A DNA stretch of 64,000 bases from contig NZ_LGUI01000002.1 of assembly GCF_002891295.1 (NCBI RefSeq), positions 1-64,000 of the forward strand, given 5' to 3'. Position numbers and translations under genes: made by a program. This document shows, in pieces, positions 42,363 to 51,589 of this stretch. The first letter of the stretch is position 1; every line of letters starts with the position of its first letter. This stretch comes from Streptomyces eurocidicus (GTDB lineage Bacteria; Actinomycetota; Actinomycetes; Streptomycetales; Streptomycetaceae). The notes under the pieces were generated by a model. The model had not been told where the DNA came from and made no database searches. It saw only the letters and a program-made list of their open reading frames with translations.

Positions 42363-43102
42363 TGTCCGCGCCCGCCCGCGTCGCCCTGGTGACCGGCTCC
42401 TCGTCCGGCATCGGGGCGGCCGTCGCCGCCCGGCTGGCCGCCGAGGGGATCCGTGTCGTGGTCAACTCCGCCCGCTCCGTGGAGGCCGGCGAGAAGCTCG
42501 CCCGGTCCCTGCCGGACGCCGTGTACGTACGGGCCGACGTGTCCGTCGAGGCCGAGGCCCGCCACCTGGTGGCCGCCGCGGTGGAGCACTACGGGCGGCT
42601 CGACCTGCTGGTCAACAACGCGGGCGTCACCCGCGTCGTCCCGCACGCCGACCTGGAGGGCGCGACCCCCTCCGTCTGGCGGGAGATCTTCGCGCTCAAC
42701 GTCTTCGGCACCTGGCAGACGACCGTGGCCGCGATGCCCCACCTGGCCGCGACCGGGGCGGGGGCGGTGGTCAACATCTCCTCCGTCGCCGGCTGCCGGC
42801 CCGCGGGCAGCTCCATCCCCTACGCGGTGAGCAAGGCGGCGATCGGGCACATGACCGTGCTGCTCGCGAACGCCGTCGGCCCGCGCGTACGGGTCAACGC
42901 GGTGGCGCCCGGCCTGATCGAGACGCCCTGGACCCGCGACAGCGACTTCTTCGCCCCGATCGCCGAGAAGGTGCGCGAGGGCACGCCGCTGCGCAGGGTG
43001 GGCCTGCCCGAGGACGTCGCCGAGGCCGTACTGGCCCTGGCCGGCGCCTCGTACACCACCGGACAGGTGCTGCTCGTGGACGGCGGCGCGCACCTCGTCT
43101 GA
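42362..43102 (+). CDS. Second SDR reductase (Gra-ORF6-like)
   Basis: This 246-aa SDR has TGSSSGIGAAVA, NNAG, SSVAG...YAVSKAA and ends VLLVDGGAHLV. In granaticin-type clusters an ActIII homologue is followed directly by a second SDR that reduces the C3 ketone and sets its stereochemistry in place of ActVI-ORF1. The same adjacency, with a one-base overlap, is seen here, so C3 reduction is a reasonable inference. No ActVI-ORF1-type dehydrogenase was found in the window. Confidence 0.75.
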   Translation: MSAPARVALVTGSSSGIGAAVAARLAAEGIRVVVNSARSVEAGEKLARSLPDAVYVRADVSVEAEARHLVAAAVEHYGRLDLLVNNAGVTRVVPHADLEGATPSVWREIFALNVFGTWQTTVAAMPHLAATGAGAVVNISSVAGCRPAGSSIPYAVSKAAIGHMTVLLANAVGPRVRVNAVAPGLIETPWTRDSDFFAPIAEKVREGTPLRRVGLPEDVAEAVLALAGASYTTGQVLLVDGGAHLV

Positions 43103-43106
43103 CGCC

Positions 43107-43124
43107 TCGCCCGGCGTTCGAGGA
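43107..43124. promoter_or_regulatory. Weak SARP-type repeat before LLM gene 1
   Basis: TCGCCCG (43107) and TCGAGGA (43118) start 11 bp apart. Only the second fits the consensus well. The LLM gene starts at 43144. Confidence 0.3.
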
Positions 43125-43143
43125 CCCAAGTGGAGGGAACGGC

Positions 43144-44181
43144 ATGCGGCTCGGCGCGAATCTCATCTATCAGGGCGCGGGCGAACTGGCCCGCGCCGCC
43201 GAGGAACTCGGCTACGACGTGGTGCTGGCCCCGGAGGGCTACCGCTCCGACGCCGTCAGCGTGCTCGGCCTGGCCGCCGGGGCGACCCGGCACATCGGAC
43301 TCGCCTCGGGCGTCATGCAGATCCCCGCCCGCCCGCCGGGCACCGCCGCCCTCACGGCGGCGACGCTGGACGCGCTGAGCGGCGGCCGGTTCCGGCTGGG
43401 GCTCGGCGTGTCCAACCCCGATGTGTCGCACGGCTGGTACGGCGTGCGCTTCGACCGGCCGCTGGCCCGCACCCGGGAGTACGTGGACATCGTCCGGCGG
43501 GCGCTGGCGGGGGAGTCCGTCACCTACGAGGGCGAGCACTTCCGGCTGCCCGTGCCCGGCACCCGGGGTGACGCGCCCCTGTACCTGCACACCGAACGGC
43601 CGCGGTCCGCGGTCCCCGTCTATCTGGCGGCGGTCGGGCCGCGTGCGCTCCGGCTGGCCGGGGAGATCGCCGACGGCTGGATCGGGGTCTTCGCCTCGCC
43701 CGAGGACGTCGCCGGGGCCGTCGCCGAGATCCGGGCGGGCAGGCTGCGGGCGGGGCGCGCCATGGCGGGGTTCGACGTCCTGCCCAGCCTGCCCGCGGCG
43801 GTCGCCGACGACGTGGACAGCGCCGTGGACGCCCTGCGCGGGCAGTACGTCTACCTGCTCGGCATCGGCGACCCCGAGCGGAACTTCTACTGCGCCATGG
43901 CCCGGCGGATGGGCTACGGACGCGAGGCCGCCCTGCTGCGGGAACGGCTCGCCGCCGGTGACCGCAAAGGGGCGGGGGCCGCGCTGCCCGCGGCCTTCAT
44001 CGACCGTACGGCCCTCGTCGGGCCCGTGCCCCGGCTCGCCGACCGGATGCGCGCGTACGCCGACGCCGGCGTCACCACGCTCGGGGTGATGGTCTCCGCG
44101 GCGGCCACCACCCTGGACGGCCGGACCCGGATCCTCCGCGCCGCGGCGGCCGCGCTCGCGCTGGCGGACGCCGGGGCGTGA
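43144..44181 (+). CDS. LLM-class (luciferase-like) oxidoreductase 1
   Basis: This 345-aa protein has the TIM-barrel pattern of flavin/F420-dependent luciferase-like enzymes: LARAAEELGYDVVLAPEGY, ATRHIGLASGVMQIPARPPG, LSGGRFRLGLGVSNPDV and VPVYLAAVGPRALRLAGEIA. It could use F420 or reduced FMN to reduce or oxidize a pathway intermediate. ATG 43144 follows TGGAGGG. It is cotranscribed with the two SDR genes. The cofactor is not decided by the sequence alone. Confidence 0.8.
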   Translation: MRLGANLIYQGAGELARAAEELGYDVVLAPEGYRSDAVSVLGLAAGATRHIGLASGVMQIPARPPGTAALTAATLDALSGGRFRLGLGVSNPDVSHGWYGVRFDRPLARTREYVDIVRRALAGESVTYEGEHFRLPVPGTRGDAPLYLHTERPRSAVPVYLAAVGPRALRLAGEIADGWIGVFASPEDVAGAVAEIRAGRLRAGRAMAGFDVLPSLPAAVADDVDSAVDALRGQYVYLLGIGDPERNFYCAMARRMGYGREAALLRERLAAGDRKGAGAALPAAFIDRTALVGPVPRLADRMRAYADAGVTTLGVMVSAAATTLDGRTRILRAAAAALALADAGA

Positions 44182-44280
44182 GCACCCGGCCCGGACGGCG
44201 CTCCGTGCCGCCGGGCCGTACGACGTCCGCCGCGTACGGGTGTTCGCATAGGTGTGCCTGTGTACGGCGCCTGCGCAAGG

Positions 44281-44327
44281 GCGCGCGTACGAGCCTCCGC
44301 GCAAGCGCGCGCGTACGAGCCTCCGCG
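44281..44327. repeat. Direct repeat of 21 bp
   Basis: The same 21 bp (beginning GCGCGCGTACGAG) occurs at 44281-44301 and 44307-44327. It lies between the convergent ends of the LLM gene and the 182-aa gene. It may be a slippage product. Confidence 0.7.
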
Positions 44328-44335
44328 TACGGGCG

Positions 44336-44884
44336 TCACCGCACCGGCACCGTCCGGCTGAGCGCGGCGGCCGGGTCCGGGTAGCCCGCCACCGTGCCGT
44401 GGCGGGCGTCCCGGGTCCTGGACCAGCGGTAGCTCCACGCCGGGTCGGTGAAGCCGGACCCCGCCAGGCCCGTCTCCACCGGGCCGCTGCCGTCGGCCCG
44501 CAGCGTCCAGCGGAGCGCCGGGAGGGTGAACGGCACGCCGGCGGCGAAGGGCCCCGGGGAGCGCACGGCCAGGCCGCCGCCGGGGAGCGGTTCGGCGTAC
44601 GGGGTCCCGTCGCCGCCCTCCAGGGTGAAGCGGACGTCCCGCGCGGCTGTGGGCGCGTGGAAGCACAGGGTGGTGTCGCGGATGCCGCTGCTGATCCTGG
44701 GGTTGAACGTGAGGGGCGCGGGCGCGAGGAGCACGGTGAACTCCTCGCCGACGGCCACCGCGCGGGGCGCGGTCACGGTGAAGCGCAGCACGTACGGGAT
44801 GGTGTGGTCGTCGCCGTCCGGCTCGGTGCGGACCCGGCAGACGAGCGCGGGCGCGCGCTCCGCCGTCAGGGCGTCGGCCGGCAC
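44336..44884 (-). CDS. Unrecognised beta-rich protein in the PKS cluster
   Basis: This 182-aa protein starts at GTG 44884, 3 nt after the methyltransferase stop, so the two are one operon. It is soluble with no signal peptide and predicted to be beta-rich (YVLRFTVTAPRAVAVGEEFT, DTTLCFHAPTAARDVRFTLE, LPALRWTLRADGSGPVETGL, WSYRWSRTRDARHG). A single Cys is present. It resembles no cyclase, methyltransferase or oxygenase family that I know. Its place between tailoring genes suggests a pathway role such as a cyclase or dehydratase-like activity, which is inference. Confidence 0.55.
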   Translation of the reverse strand: MPADALTAERAPALVCRVRTEPDGDDHTIPYVLRFTVTAPRAVAVGEEFTVLLAPAPLTFNPRISSGIRDTTLCFHAPTAARDVRFTLEGGDGTPYAEPLPGGGLAVRSPGPFAAGVPFTLPALRWTLRADGSGPVETGLAGSGFTDPAWSYRWSRTRDARHGTVAGYPDPAAALSRTVPVR

Positions 44885-44887
44885 GGC

Positions 44888-45739
44888 TCAGCCCTCCCGG
44901 ACCGCGGCGGCCAGGCCGCTGGGCCGGGCCCCGACGCGCGCGGCGAGGTCCCCGCCGCGCCCGTACCGGGCCGCGAGCCCGGCCACCGTCGGGGCGTCCA
45001 TGACGTGCCAGCCGTGCGCGGTGAGCCAGGCCGCCGGGTCGTCGAGCGTGGACCGCCAGGCCGCGCCCAGGCCGTCGAGGGTGTCCGACACCTCCGCCAG
45101 GCTGCCGCCCTTCGTCCCCGAGTCGATGTGGTCCATGGCGAGCTCGCTGCCGGGGGCCGCCAGCTTGCCCACCTCGTCCAGGAGCACGTCGTTCTCGGCG
45201 GCGGAGAGATAGGGCAGCAGTCCTTCGACCAGCCACGCGGACGGCGCCGCGGGGTCGAAGCCTGCGCCGAGCAGCGCGCCGGGCCAGTCGCCGCGCAGAT
45301 CGGCGCCCAGGACCGTGCGCGCGCAGGCGGGCACCGCCCGCTGCCGGGCCAGCACCCCCTCCTTGAAGTCGAGCAGCTCCGGCAGGTCCGCCTCGAACAG
45401 GCGGGTACCGCCGGGCCAGGGCAGCCGGAACGCCCGGGCGTCCAGGCCCGCGGCCAGGATCACCACCTGACGGCAGCCGCGGTCCGCCGCGCCGGTCAGA
45501 CAGTCGTCGAAGAAGCGGGTGCGCACGGCCACGTACCCGGCGAAGTCCCGCATGCCGTCCACGGCGCTCGCGCCGACGGCCTCCACGAAGGCGCGGGCGT
45601 AGGGGTCGTGGAACAGCCTGTGCTCGCGGTCGCTCTCCGCGGCCCGCCCGGCGGCGATGCCCACCGCGGTCAGGCTGACGCCCGTGGGCAGCTCCGGGCC
45701 GCCGCCGGGCCCCACCGGCCCTTTCCTGCCGTCGTTCAT
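44888..45739 (-). CDS. TcmP/LCMT-type SAM-dependent methyltransferase
   Basis: This 283-aa protein belongs to the leucine-carboxyl-methyltransferase-like family that includes TcmP of tetracenomycin. Seen motifs are GIAAGRAAESDREHRLFHDP, YARAFVEAVG, VVILAAGLDARAFRLPWPGG (SAM site), LFEADLPELLDFK and WLVEGLLPYLSAAEND. It would transfer a methyl group to an oxygen, perhaps a carboxylate or phenol. ATG 45739 follows AAGGAG. A SARP-type repeat lies 65 bp upstream, shared with the divergent LLM gene. Confidence 0.8.
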   Translation of the reverse strand: MNDGRKGPVGPGGGPELPTGVSLTAVGIAAGRAAESDREHRLFHDPYARAFVEAVGASAVDGMRDFAGYVAVRTRFFDDCLTGAADRGCRQVVILAAGLDARAFRLPWPGGTRLFEADLPELLDFKEGVLARQRAVPACARTVLGADLRGDWPGALLGAGFDPAAPSAWLVEGLLPYLSAAENDVLLDEVGKLAAPGSELAMDHIDSGTKGGSLAEVSDTLDGLGAAWRSTLDDPAAWLTAHGWHVMDAPTVAGLAARYGRGGDLAARVGARPSGLAAAVREG

Positions 45740-45803
45740 CCGACGCTCCTTTCGATGTGCGGGGTGGTGTGCGTGAAGGTGGCCCCGGCGGGTGGAGGGG
45801 GGC

Positions 45804-45821
45804 TCGAAGCCCGCTGGAAGC
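45804..45821. promoter_or_regulatory. SARP-type direct repeat between methyltransferase and LLM genes
   Basis: TCGAAGC (45804) and TGGAAGC (45815) start 11 bp apart. The reverse strand reads TCCAGCG and TCGAGCC, also at 11 bp. TTCGAGG lies nearby at 45841. Confidence 0.6.
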
Positions 45822-45931
45822 ACGGGAGTTCGGCGCGCCGTTCGAGGGTGGCAGTAGCCGCGCTCCAGCGATCGGTGCCATCGTGGACGGGGACAGGGAA
45901 GAAGCTCTACGCGCTCACGGAGGTTCCTCGC

Positions 45932-46843
45932 GTGACCAGCTCCCAGCAACGCCCGCCCCGCCGGCTGAGGATCGGGGGTGACCTCCCTTACTTCGACAGC
46001 CGCCATGAACTCCGGGACTACGTCCAGGCGTTCGAGGAGCTCGGCTACGACCATCTGGGCTTCGGCGAGCACGTCCTGCCGGCCCGGGCGCCGAACTGGC
46101 CCTCGGACATCTCCCCGTGCGAGCCGTGGCACGAGGCGTTCACCCAGGCCGCCTTCGTGGCCGCGCTGACCTCGCGGATCGAGATCGCCGCCTCCGTGCT
46201 GCTGCCGCTGCGCCCGGCCGGCATCGCGGCCAAGCAGGCCGCCGAGATCGACCTCTTCTCGGAGGGGCGGCTGCGGCTGTCCGTCAGCGTCGGCTGGAAC
46301 CGGGAGGAGGTCCGCGCCCTCGGCGTGGACCCCGCGACCCGCGGCCGGCTCCTGGAGGAGCAGGTGGAGGTGATGCGGCTGCTGTGGACCGAGCCGCACG
46401 TCACCTACCGCGGCAAGCTGATCGAGATCGTGGACGTGGCGGTCAACCCGCGCCCGGAGCGGCCGGTGCCGGTGTGGATGGGCGGCGGCGACTTCGAGGG
46501 CGGCGGGGTGCCGGGCCCCGCGGTCCTGGACCGGATGGCCCGCATCGCCGACGGCTACAAGATGTTCGGCCCGCTGATGCGGGACGTGGACGCCGGTCTG
46601 GACGTGATCCGCCGGCTGCGCGCCCTGGTGGCCGAACACGGCCGGGACCCCGAGGACTTCGGCATCGAGGCGCGCATCCCGCTGCAACTGCTGCCCGAGG
46701 ACGCCTGGATCGAGCGCCTGGAGACCTGGCGCCGGGCCGGTGCCACGCATATCACCCTCTCCAACCGGCGGGGTGCGGGCGGCGCGAACGCGGAGATCGC
46801 GCGTCTCACCCGCTTCCGGGAGCTGACCGACGGCCTCTGGTAG
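45932..46843 (+). CDS. LLM-class oxidoreductase 2 (probable F420-dependent)
   Basis: This 303-aa protein has IGGDLPYFDSRHELRDYVQA, FEELGYDHLGFGEHVLPA, EGRLRLSVSVGWNREEVRAL, VDPATRGRLLEEQVEVMRLL and PVPVWMGGGDF. These fit the F420-dependent LLM group (TIGR03619-like). GTG 45932 follows GGAGG by 8 nt. Together with the LLM protein at 43144 it gives the cluster two such enzymes, which is not seen in the actinorhodin cluster. A reduction step (for example in place of the missing enoyl reductase) is possible. Confidence 0.8.
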   Translation: MTSSQQRPPRRLRIGGDLPYFDSRHELRDYVQAFEELGYDHLGFGEHVLPARAPNWPSDISPCEPWHEAFTQAAFVAALTSRIEIAASVLLPLRPAGIAAKQAAEIDLFSEGRLRLSVSVGWNREEVRALGVDPATRGRLLEEQVEVMRLLWTEPHVTYRGKLIEIVDVAVNPRPERPVPVWMGGGDFEGGGVPGPAVLDRMARIADGYKMFGPLMRDVDAGLDVIRRLRALVAEHGRDPEDFGIEARIPLQLLPEDAWIERLETWRRAGATHITLSNRRGAGGANAEIARLTRFRELTDGLW

Positions 46844-46902
46844 GCGCCGCGCCGGGCGCCTGGATCCGGGTGCCCGGCGGTGGCGGGGGTCCGCTCCCGC
46901 CG

Positions 46903-47607
46903 CTACGGCTCGCGCCCGGCCGGCTCGTGGCCCTCGGTCTCCGCGGGCGCGGACAGGTGTCGCAGGAAGCGGCGGATCTGCTCGCCGTACTGCTCCTGGA
47001 ACTCGGGCGATCGCGGGTCGAGGCCCGACGCCTCCTTGGCGATCTGCGGCATCACGATCGGCGCCATCACCATGCCCATCACCGCCAGCCGGAGGAAGCC
47101 CGGGTCCAGGTCGGCGGAGATCTCGCCCCGCTCGCGGGCGCGGTGCAGCCGGGCCAGGTCGGCGGTGATCGCCGACGTCTCCTCGGGGATCTCCTGCATG
47201 TCCCCCGACAGCCCGCGCCAGATGGCGAGCCGGGCCGGCCGGGGGTCGGCCAGGCCGCGCTCCAGATAGCGGACGGCGACCTCCTCCAGCGGGGCGTACT
47301 CCTCGGCGAAGAGGGCCTCGCGCTCGGCCCACTCGCGCTGCAACTCGCGGTAGAGGCCGTGCTTGCCGCCGAAGTAATAGCTGATCAGCTGCTTGTTCAC
47401 GCCCGCGCGCTCGGCGATGTCCTGCACCCGGGCGCCGGCCAGGCCGTGGCCGGCGAACTCCTCCAGCGCCGCGTCCAGCAGCAGCTTCCGGGACCGCTCC
47501 GCGTCCCGCTGCCGCTCCTCGGTCTTCGGGGCGCGGCGCGGCCGGGGGCGGTCGGGCGGCTCGGTGGCCTCCGGGGCGGCCCCGGAGTGGCTCCTCTTCG
47601 TCGTCAT
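46903..47607 (-). CDS. TetR-family repressor
   Basis: This 234-aa regulator has an N-terminal HTH (LLDAALEEFAGHGLAGARVQ, DIAERAGVNKQLISYYFGGK) and a helical ligand-binding domain. The ATG at 47607 was chosen; a GTG two codons earlier is possible. It is divergent from the MFS exporter with a 20-bp palindromic site between (47621-47640). It probably represses the exporter until the pathway product or an intermediate binds, like ActR with ActA. Confidence 0.85.
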   Translation of the reverse strand: MTTKRSHSGAAPEATEPPDRPRPRRAPKTEERQRDAERSRKLLLDAALEEFAGHGLAGARVQDIAERAGVNKQLISYYFGGKHGLYRELQREWAEREALFAEEYAPLEEVAVRYLERGLADPRPARLAIWRGLSGDMQEIPEETSAITADLARLHRARERGEISADLDPGFLRLAVMGMVMAPIVMPQIAKEASGLDPRSPEFQEQYGEQIRRFLRHLSAPAETEGHEPAGREP

Positions 47608-47620
47608 GCGCACACTTTAC

Positions 47621-47640
47621 TCAATCATCCAGTTGGTTGA
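47621..47640. promoter_or_regulatory. Candidate TetR operator
   Basis: An imperfect 20-bp palindrome with outer arms TCAA/TTGA and inner TCA/TGG-type pairs sits between the TetR start (47607) and the exporter start (47654). Confidence 0.55.
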
Positions 47641-47653
47641 CAGTGGCATCCCG

Positions 47654-49171
47654 ATGGATGAGCATGGGGTCATGGCTGCATACGATGACCGAGCGGGCAC
47701 GCCGGACGGGGCCGCCGCGGCCCCGGCGGAGAAGCCCGGCCTCTCCCCTCAAGCGCGGCAAGCGGTGCTGGTCGTCCTGCTGGGCGCGATCCTCGCCTTC
47801 CTGGACTCGACCGTTGTCAACGTCGCCCTCCGGCACCTCTCCCTCGACTTCGACACCTCGCTGGACACCGTCCAGTGGGTGGTCACCAGCTATCTGCTGG
47901 CCCTGGCGGCGGTGATCCCCCTGTCCGCCTGGGCCGCCAGGCGCTACGGCCCCCGCCGGCTCTACGCGTGGTCGCTCGCGGTCTTCACGCTGGCCTCAGC
48001 CCTGTGCGGGATCGCCACGTCGGCCGAGATGCTGATCGGCTTCCGGATCCTCCAGGGCATCGGCGGCGGGCTGATGATGCCCGTCGGGCAGATGATCCTG
48101 GTGCGGGCGGCCGGGCCGCAGGGCCTGGCCCGGGTGATGAGCGCGATCGGCGTGCCGATGGTGCTCACACCGGTCTTCGGGCCGACCATCGGCGGGCTGC
48201 TGCTGGACCACGCCGGCTGGGAGTGGATCTTCTGGATCAACGTGCCCATCGGGCTGCTGGCCCTCTACCTCACGGTGCGCCTGCTCCCGCGCGACGTGAC
48301 CGAGGAGGCGGGGCCGCTGGACGCGATCGGGCTGTTCCTGGTGTCCGTGGGCGTCGTCGGCGTCACATACGGGCTGGCCCGGGCAGGCCAGCAGGGCGAC
48401 CTGCTCGCCGCCGACGTCCTGCTGCCGTTCCTCGTCGGCCTGTTCCTGACCGCCGCCTTCGTGCTGCGGGCCCTGCGGGTCGAACACCCGCTGCTGGACC
48501 TGAGGCTGTACCGGAACAAGATGTTCAGCGCGGCCTCCTTCGCCACCTTCGCGATGGGCGCGGCCATCTTCGGCGGCATGATCCTGATGCCGCTGTACTA
48601 CCAGGTGGTCAGGCACGAGGACGCCGTCGCCACCGGGCTGCTGCTCGCCCCCCAGGGCATCGGCGCGGCCGTCGCCATGTGGCTCTCGGGGCGCCTTTTC
48701 GAGAAGATCGGCAGCCTGACGGCCGTCATCGGCGGTGCGATCTGCGTCGCGGCGACCGTGCCGTTCGTGCTGATCACCTCCGGGAGCTCCTACTGGCTGC
48801 TGAGCCTGGCGATGGTCGCCCGCGGCTTCGGCATCGGCATGGCCGGCATGCCGGCCATGACCGCGGCCTTCCGGGCCCTGGAGCCGGCCCAGGTGGGCGA
48901 CGCCACCCCGCAGCTCAACATGTTGCAGAGGGTCGGCGGTTCGATGGGCACCGCGCTCTTCGTCGTGGTGCTCCAGCAGCACCTGGACGACGCGGGCGCC
49001 CGCCCGGCCCAGCAGGCGTCCGGCTTCGGCACCACGTTCGTCTGGGTGCTGGCGGCCGCGGTCGTCGCCACGCTTCCCGCCGTCCTGATGACGGCCCTCG
49101 AACGCCGGGCGGCCAGGGAGGCGGCGGGCGTGCCGGACGACACGGGGACGGAGGCCCGCAGCGCGGTGTGA
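47654..49171 (+). CDS. MFS DHA2-family multidrug exporter (14 TM)
   Basis: This 505-aa membrane protein has 14 predicted helices. The DHA2 motif is present (LDSTVVNVALRHLSLDFDTS then VVTSYLLALAAVIPLSAWAA and GRILQGIGGGLMMPVGQMIL-like helix 4). It would export the polyketide and give self-resistance by proton antiport. ATG 47654 is chosen; ATG 47672 (MAAYDD) is equally possible. It is controlled by the divergent TetR gene. Confidence 0.85.
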   Translation: MDEHGVMAAYDDRAGTPDGAAAAPAEKPGLSPQARQAVLVVLLGAILAFLDSTVVNVALRHLSLDFDTSLDTVQWVVTSYLLALAAVIPLSAWAARRYGPRRLYAWSLAVFTLASALCGIATSAEMLIGFRILQGIGGGLMMPVGQMILVRAAGPQGLARVMSAIGVPMVLTPVFGPTIGGLLLDHAGWEWIFWINVPIGLLALYLTVRLLPRDVTEEAGPLDAIGLFLVSVGVVGVTYGLARAGQQGDLLAADVLLPFLVGLFLTAAFVLRALRVEHPLLDLRLYRNKMFSAASFATFAMGAAIFGGMILMPLYYQVVRHEDAVATGLLLAPQGIGAAVAMWLSGRLFEKIGSLTAVIGGAICVAATVPFVLITSGSSYWLLSLAMVARGFGIGMAGMPAMTAAFRALEPAQVGDATPQLNMLQRVGGSMGTALFVVVLQQHLDDAGARPAQQASGFGTTFVWVLAAAVVATLPAVLMTALERRAAREAAGVPDDTGTEARSAV

Positions 49172-49373
49172 CCTCCCGGCCGTCCCGACCGCCCGGGACG
49201 GTTTCCCCTGAGCCCGGCCGTCGCCCGACGGGCCCGGGCCCGGCCGGAGCGGGACGTCCGCGTCCGCGCTCCGACCGGGCCGGCGACGGCTCACCGGGTC
49301 CGGTGTCGCGTCCCCCGCGCGCTCCGGACCCACCCGGCGTCGCGGGTGAGGCGCCCCCGCCCCACCGCCCCGC

Positions 49374-50438
49374 TCACACCCCCGCCTCGATCACCGCCTC
49401 CGTGCGCGGGCTGCCCGCCGGGTCGTTCGCCGGCGGCCGGAGGGCCCTGACCTTCAGGCCGGCCCGCAGCAGCAGATCCCGGAACTCCTCCACGGTCCGC
49501 TCCCGCCCGCCGAGGACGACCAGCATCTGGAGATCGGAGAACTTGCCGGGATGGAAGCCGCCGCCCTCCGGGATCACCTGGTCGATGACGACCAGCCGCG
49601 AGTCCTTCGTCATGACGGCACGGACGTTGCGCAGGATGCGCAGCGCGTCATCGTCGCCCCAGTCGTGCAGCACCCGCGAGAGCACATACGTGCTCCCGCC
49701 GGCCGGCACCCCGTCGAAGAAGCTCCGGCCCACGACCTCCACCCGGTCCGCGACCCCCGCCCCGGCCAGCACGGCGGGCGCCTCTCCGACGACCGTCGGC
49801 AGGTCCTGGAGCACACCGCGCAGCCCCGGCCGCTCCCGCAGGACGTGCGCGAGCAGCGTCCCCACGCTCCCGCCCAGGTCCACCACGGTGGTGTCGGAGG
49901 AGAAGTCGCAGGAGTCGACGGCCGGTGGGACCGTGCCCCGGCCGACCATCGTGTGGAACACCTTCCGCGCCTCCTCGTCGCGGTCCAGGAAGGCGAAGGC
50001 GGGCATGCCGTAGATCCGGTCGAAGGCGGGCTTCCCCGTCCGCACGGTGTACATGACGTCGGCCCAGGAGCGGAAGTTCTCCGCACCGTTGACGATCGTG
50101 AACTGCGCCAGGCCCCCGCCGCGGAACGCCTCGCCGGACGGGGTCAGTTCGAAGACCCGCCCGGGGTGCTCGCGGAACAGCCCGAGCGCGGCCACCGCGC
50201 GGCAGAAGCGGTAGAGGGCGTCCGCGTCGCTGCCGGTGGCGGCCGCCAGCTCGTCGCTGGTCCGCGGCCCGTCGCCGAGCAGGTCGGCGAGGCCGAGCCG
50301 GGCGGTCACGTACAGGCTCTGGAAGGTCCACGGGGCGCTCCGGAAGACCAGCTGGAACAGGTCGTCGCTCGCGGACGCCCCGTTGCCGGGGGACCCGGGG
50401 GAACCGGGGGAATCAGGGGAACCAGGGGAAGAGGTCAT
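49374..50438 (-). CDS. O-methyltransferase (DnrK/TcmN type)
   Basis: This 354-aa protein has an N-terminal winged-helix dimerization region (TARLGLADLLGDGPRTSDEL), a SAM site VVDLGGSVGTLLAHVL (the usual D-x-G-G-G-x-G has Ser in place of the third Gly) and LSRVLHDWGDDDALRILRNV. It would methylate a phenolic hydroxyl of the aromatic product. Its ATG overlaps the stop of the acyltransferase (ATGA at 50435-50438), so NmrA-acyltransferase-methyltransferase form one tightly coupled operon. Confidence 0.85.
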   Translation of the reverse strand: MTSSPGSPDSPGSPGSPGNGASASDDLFQLVFRSAPWTFQSLYVTARLGLADLLGDGPRTSDELAAATGSDADALYRFCRAVAALGLFREHPGRVFELTPSGEAFRGGGLAQFTIVNGAENFRSWADVMYTVRTGKPAFDRIYGMPAFAFLDRDEEARKVFHTMVGRGTVPPAVDSCDFSSDTTVVDLGGSVGTLLAHVLRERPGLRGVLQDLPTVVGEAPAVLAGAGVADRVEVVGRSFFDGVPAGGSTYVLSRVLHDWGDDDALRILRNVRAVMTKDSRLVVIDQVIPEGGGFHPGKFSDLQMLVVLGGRERTVEEFRDLLLRAGLKVRALRPPANDPAGSPRTEAVIEAGV

Positions 50439-51589
50439 GAGAATTCACCCACTTCGAGAACGAGTTTTCCGCGGGGCCTGCTCCACCGCCGCATCACCGG
50501 CCGTTCGACACCCGCGTACAGCAGCCAGGCCACCCCGACCGCGGCGCCCAGGACCGGCAGCGACAGCCCCGCGGCCTGCCAGCCGGAGAGGTCGTCCGTC
50601 GGCCCGATGCCCAGGGCCCGGGCGACCTGGTCGATGAGCAGTTCGTGCACCATGTACAGCGCGAACGACACCTCGCCGAGCCACACCATCGTGGTGCCGC
50701 GCAGCGGCGACGGCCGTCCGCCCACGTCCGCCCCGGCCCCCGCGACGATCAGCAGGGCCAGCGGCACCACGGTCACCGCGGCCGTGCCGTACTGCCCGGG
50801 CGCGTACAGCGCCCCGAAGTACGAACCGAGGACGAGCGCCCCCGCCGGCGCGAGCGGCACCCGCGGGAACCGGCCCTCCGCGACCAGCCGCGCCAGCACC
50901 ATGCCGAGCGCGAACTCCAGGCACCGCGTCAGGGGGAAGAAGTAGACGAACCACATCTGCGTCACCGAATACGGCATCCGCGGCGACAGCACCGCGCCGC
51001 CCGACAGGAACACCTCGGACACCAGCGGCACGCACCACACCGCGGCGGCCAGCCCGCCGGCGCACCACCACAGCCGCCGCCCCGGCACCCGCCGCAGCGC
51101 GATCAGCAGCAGCGGGAACGACAGATAGAAGAACGCCTCGCACCCCAGCGACCAGCTGACCGAGTTGACGCCGGTCAGGACGTCGAAGCGCGGCAGCCAC
51201 GTGTGCACCAGCAGGAGGTTCGGCAGCAGCTGGTGCCCCGTCACCGTACGGCTCTGCGACAGCGCCAGGACCACCGCGGCCGCCGCCGTCACCAGGTGGT
51301 TGGGGTAGATCTTGCAGGCGCGCCTGCGCCAGAACGCCCCGGGTCCTGCACCGGGCCGCGCCGACCACGTCAGCACGAACCCGCTGAGGACGAAGAAGAA
51401 CGACACCCCCGTCGACCCGGCCTTGCTCCACAGGAACGCCGGCCCCTCGCCCGACCCCCAGCTGCTGGGGATGAACCGGAAGAAGGCGTGCGAGAAGAAG
51501 ACCGCGGCGGCCGCCAGGAAGCGCATGCCCGTCAGCGAGGGCAGCCCCGGCCGGCGGCCGTCCCGGTCCACCGTGGCCGACGCGGTCAT
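50435..51589 (-). CDS. Acyltransferase-3 (OafA/YrhL-type) membrane protein
   Basis: This 384-aa protein has about ten membrane helices. The acyltransferase-3 signature is present near the start (LPSLTGMRFLAAAAVFFSHA) and later (VNSVSWSLGCEAFFYLSFPL). Such enzymes transfer acetyl or longer acyl groups to sugars, macrolides and other products. It overlaps the NmrA gene (51586-51589) and the methyltransferase gene. It may O-acylate the polyketide during export. Confidence 0.85.
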   Translation of the reverse strand: MTASATVDRDGRRPGLPSLTGMRFLAAAAVFFSHAFFRFIPSSWGSGEGPAFLWSKAGSTGVSFFFVLSGFVLTWSARPGAGPGAFWRRRACKIYPNHLVTAAAAVVLALSQSRTVTGHQLLPNLLLVHTWLPRFDVLTGVNSVSWSLGCEAFFYLSFPLLLIALRRVPGRRLWWCAGGLAAAVWCVPLVSEVFLSGGAVLSPRMPYSVTQMWFVYFFPLTRCLEFALGMVLARLVAEGRFPRVPLAPAGALVLGSYFGALYAPGQYGTAAVTVVPLALLIVAGAGADVGGRPSPLRGTTMVWLGEVSFALYMVHELLIDQVARALGIGPTDDLSGWQAAGLSLPVLGAAVGVAWLLYAGVERPVMRRWSRPRGKLVLEVGEFS

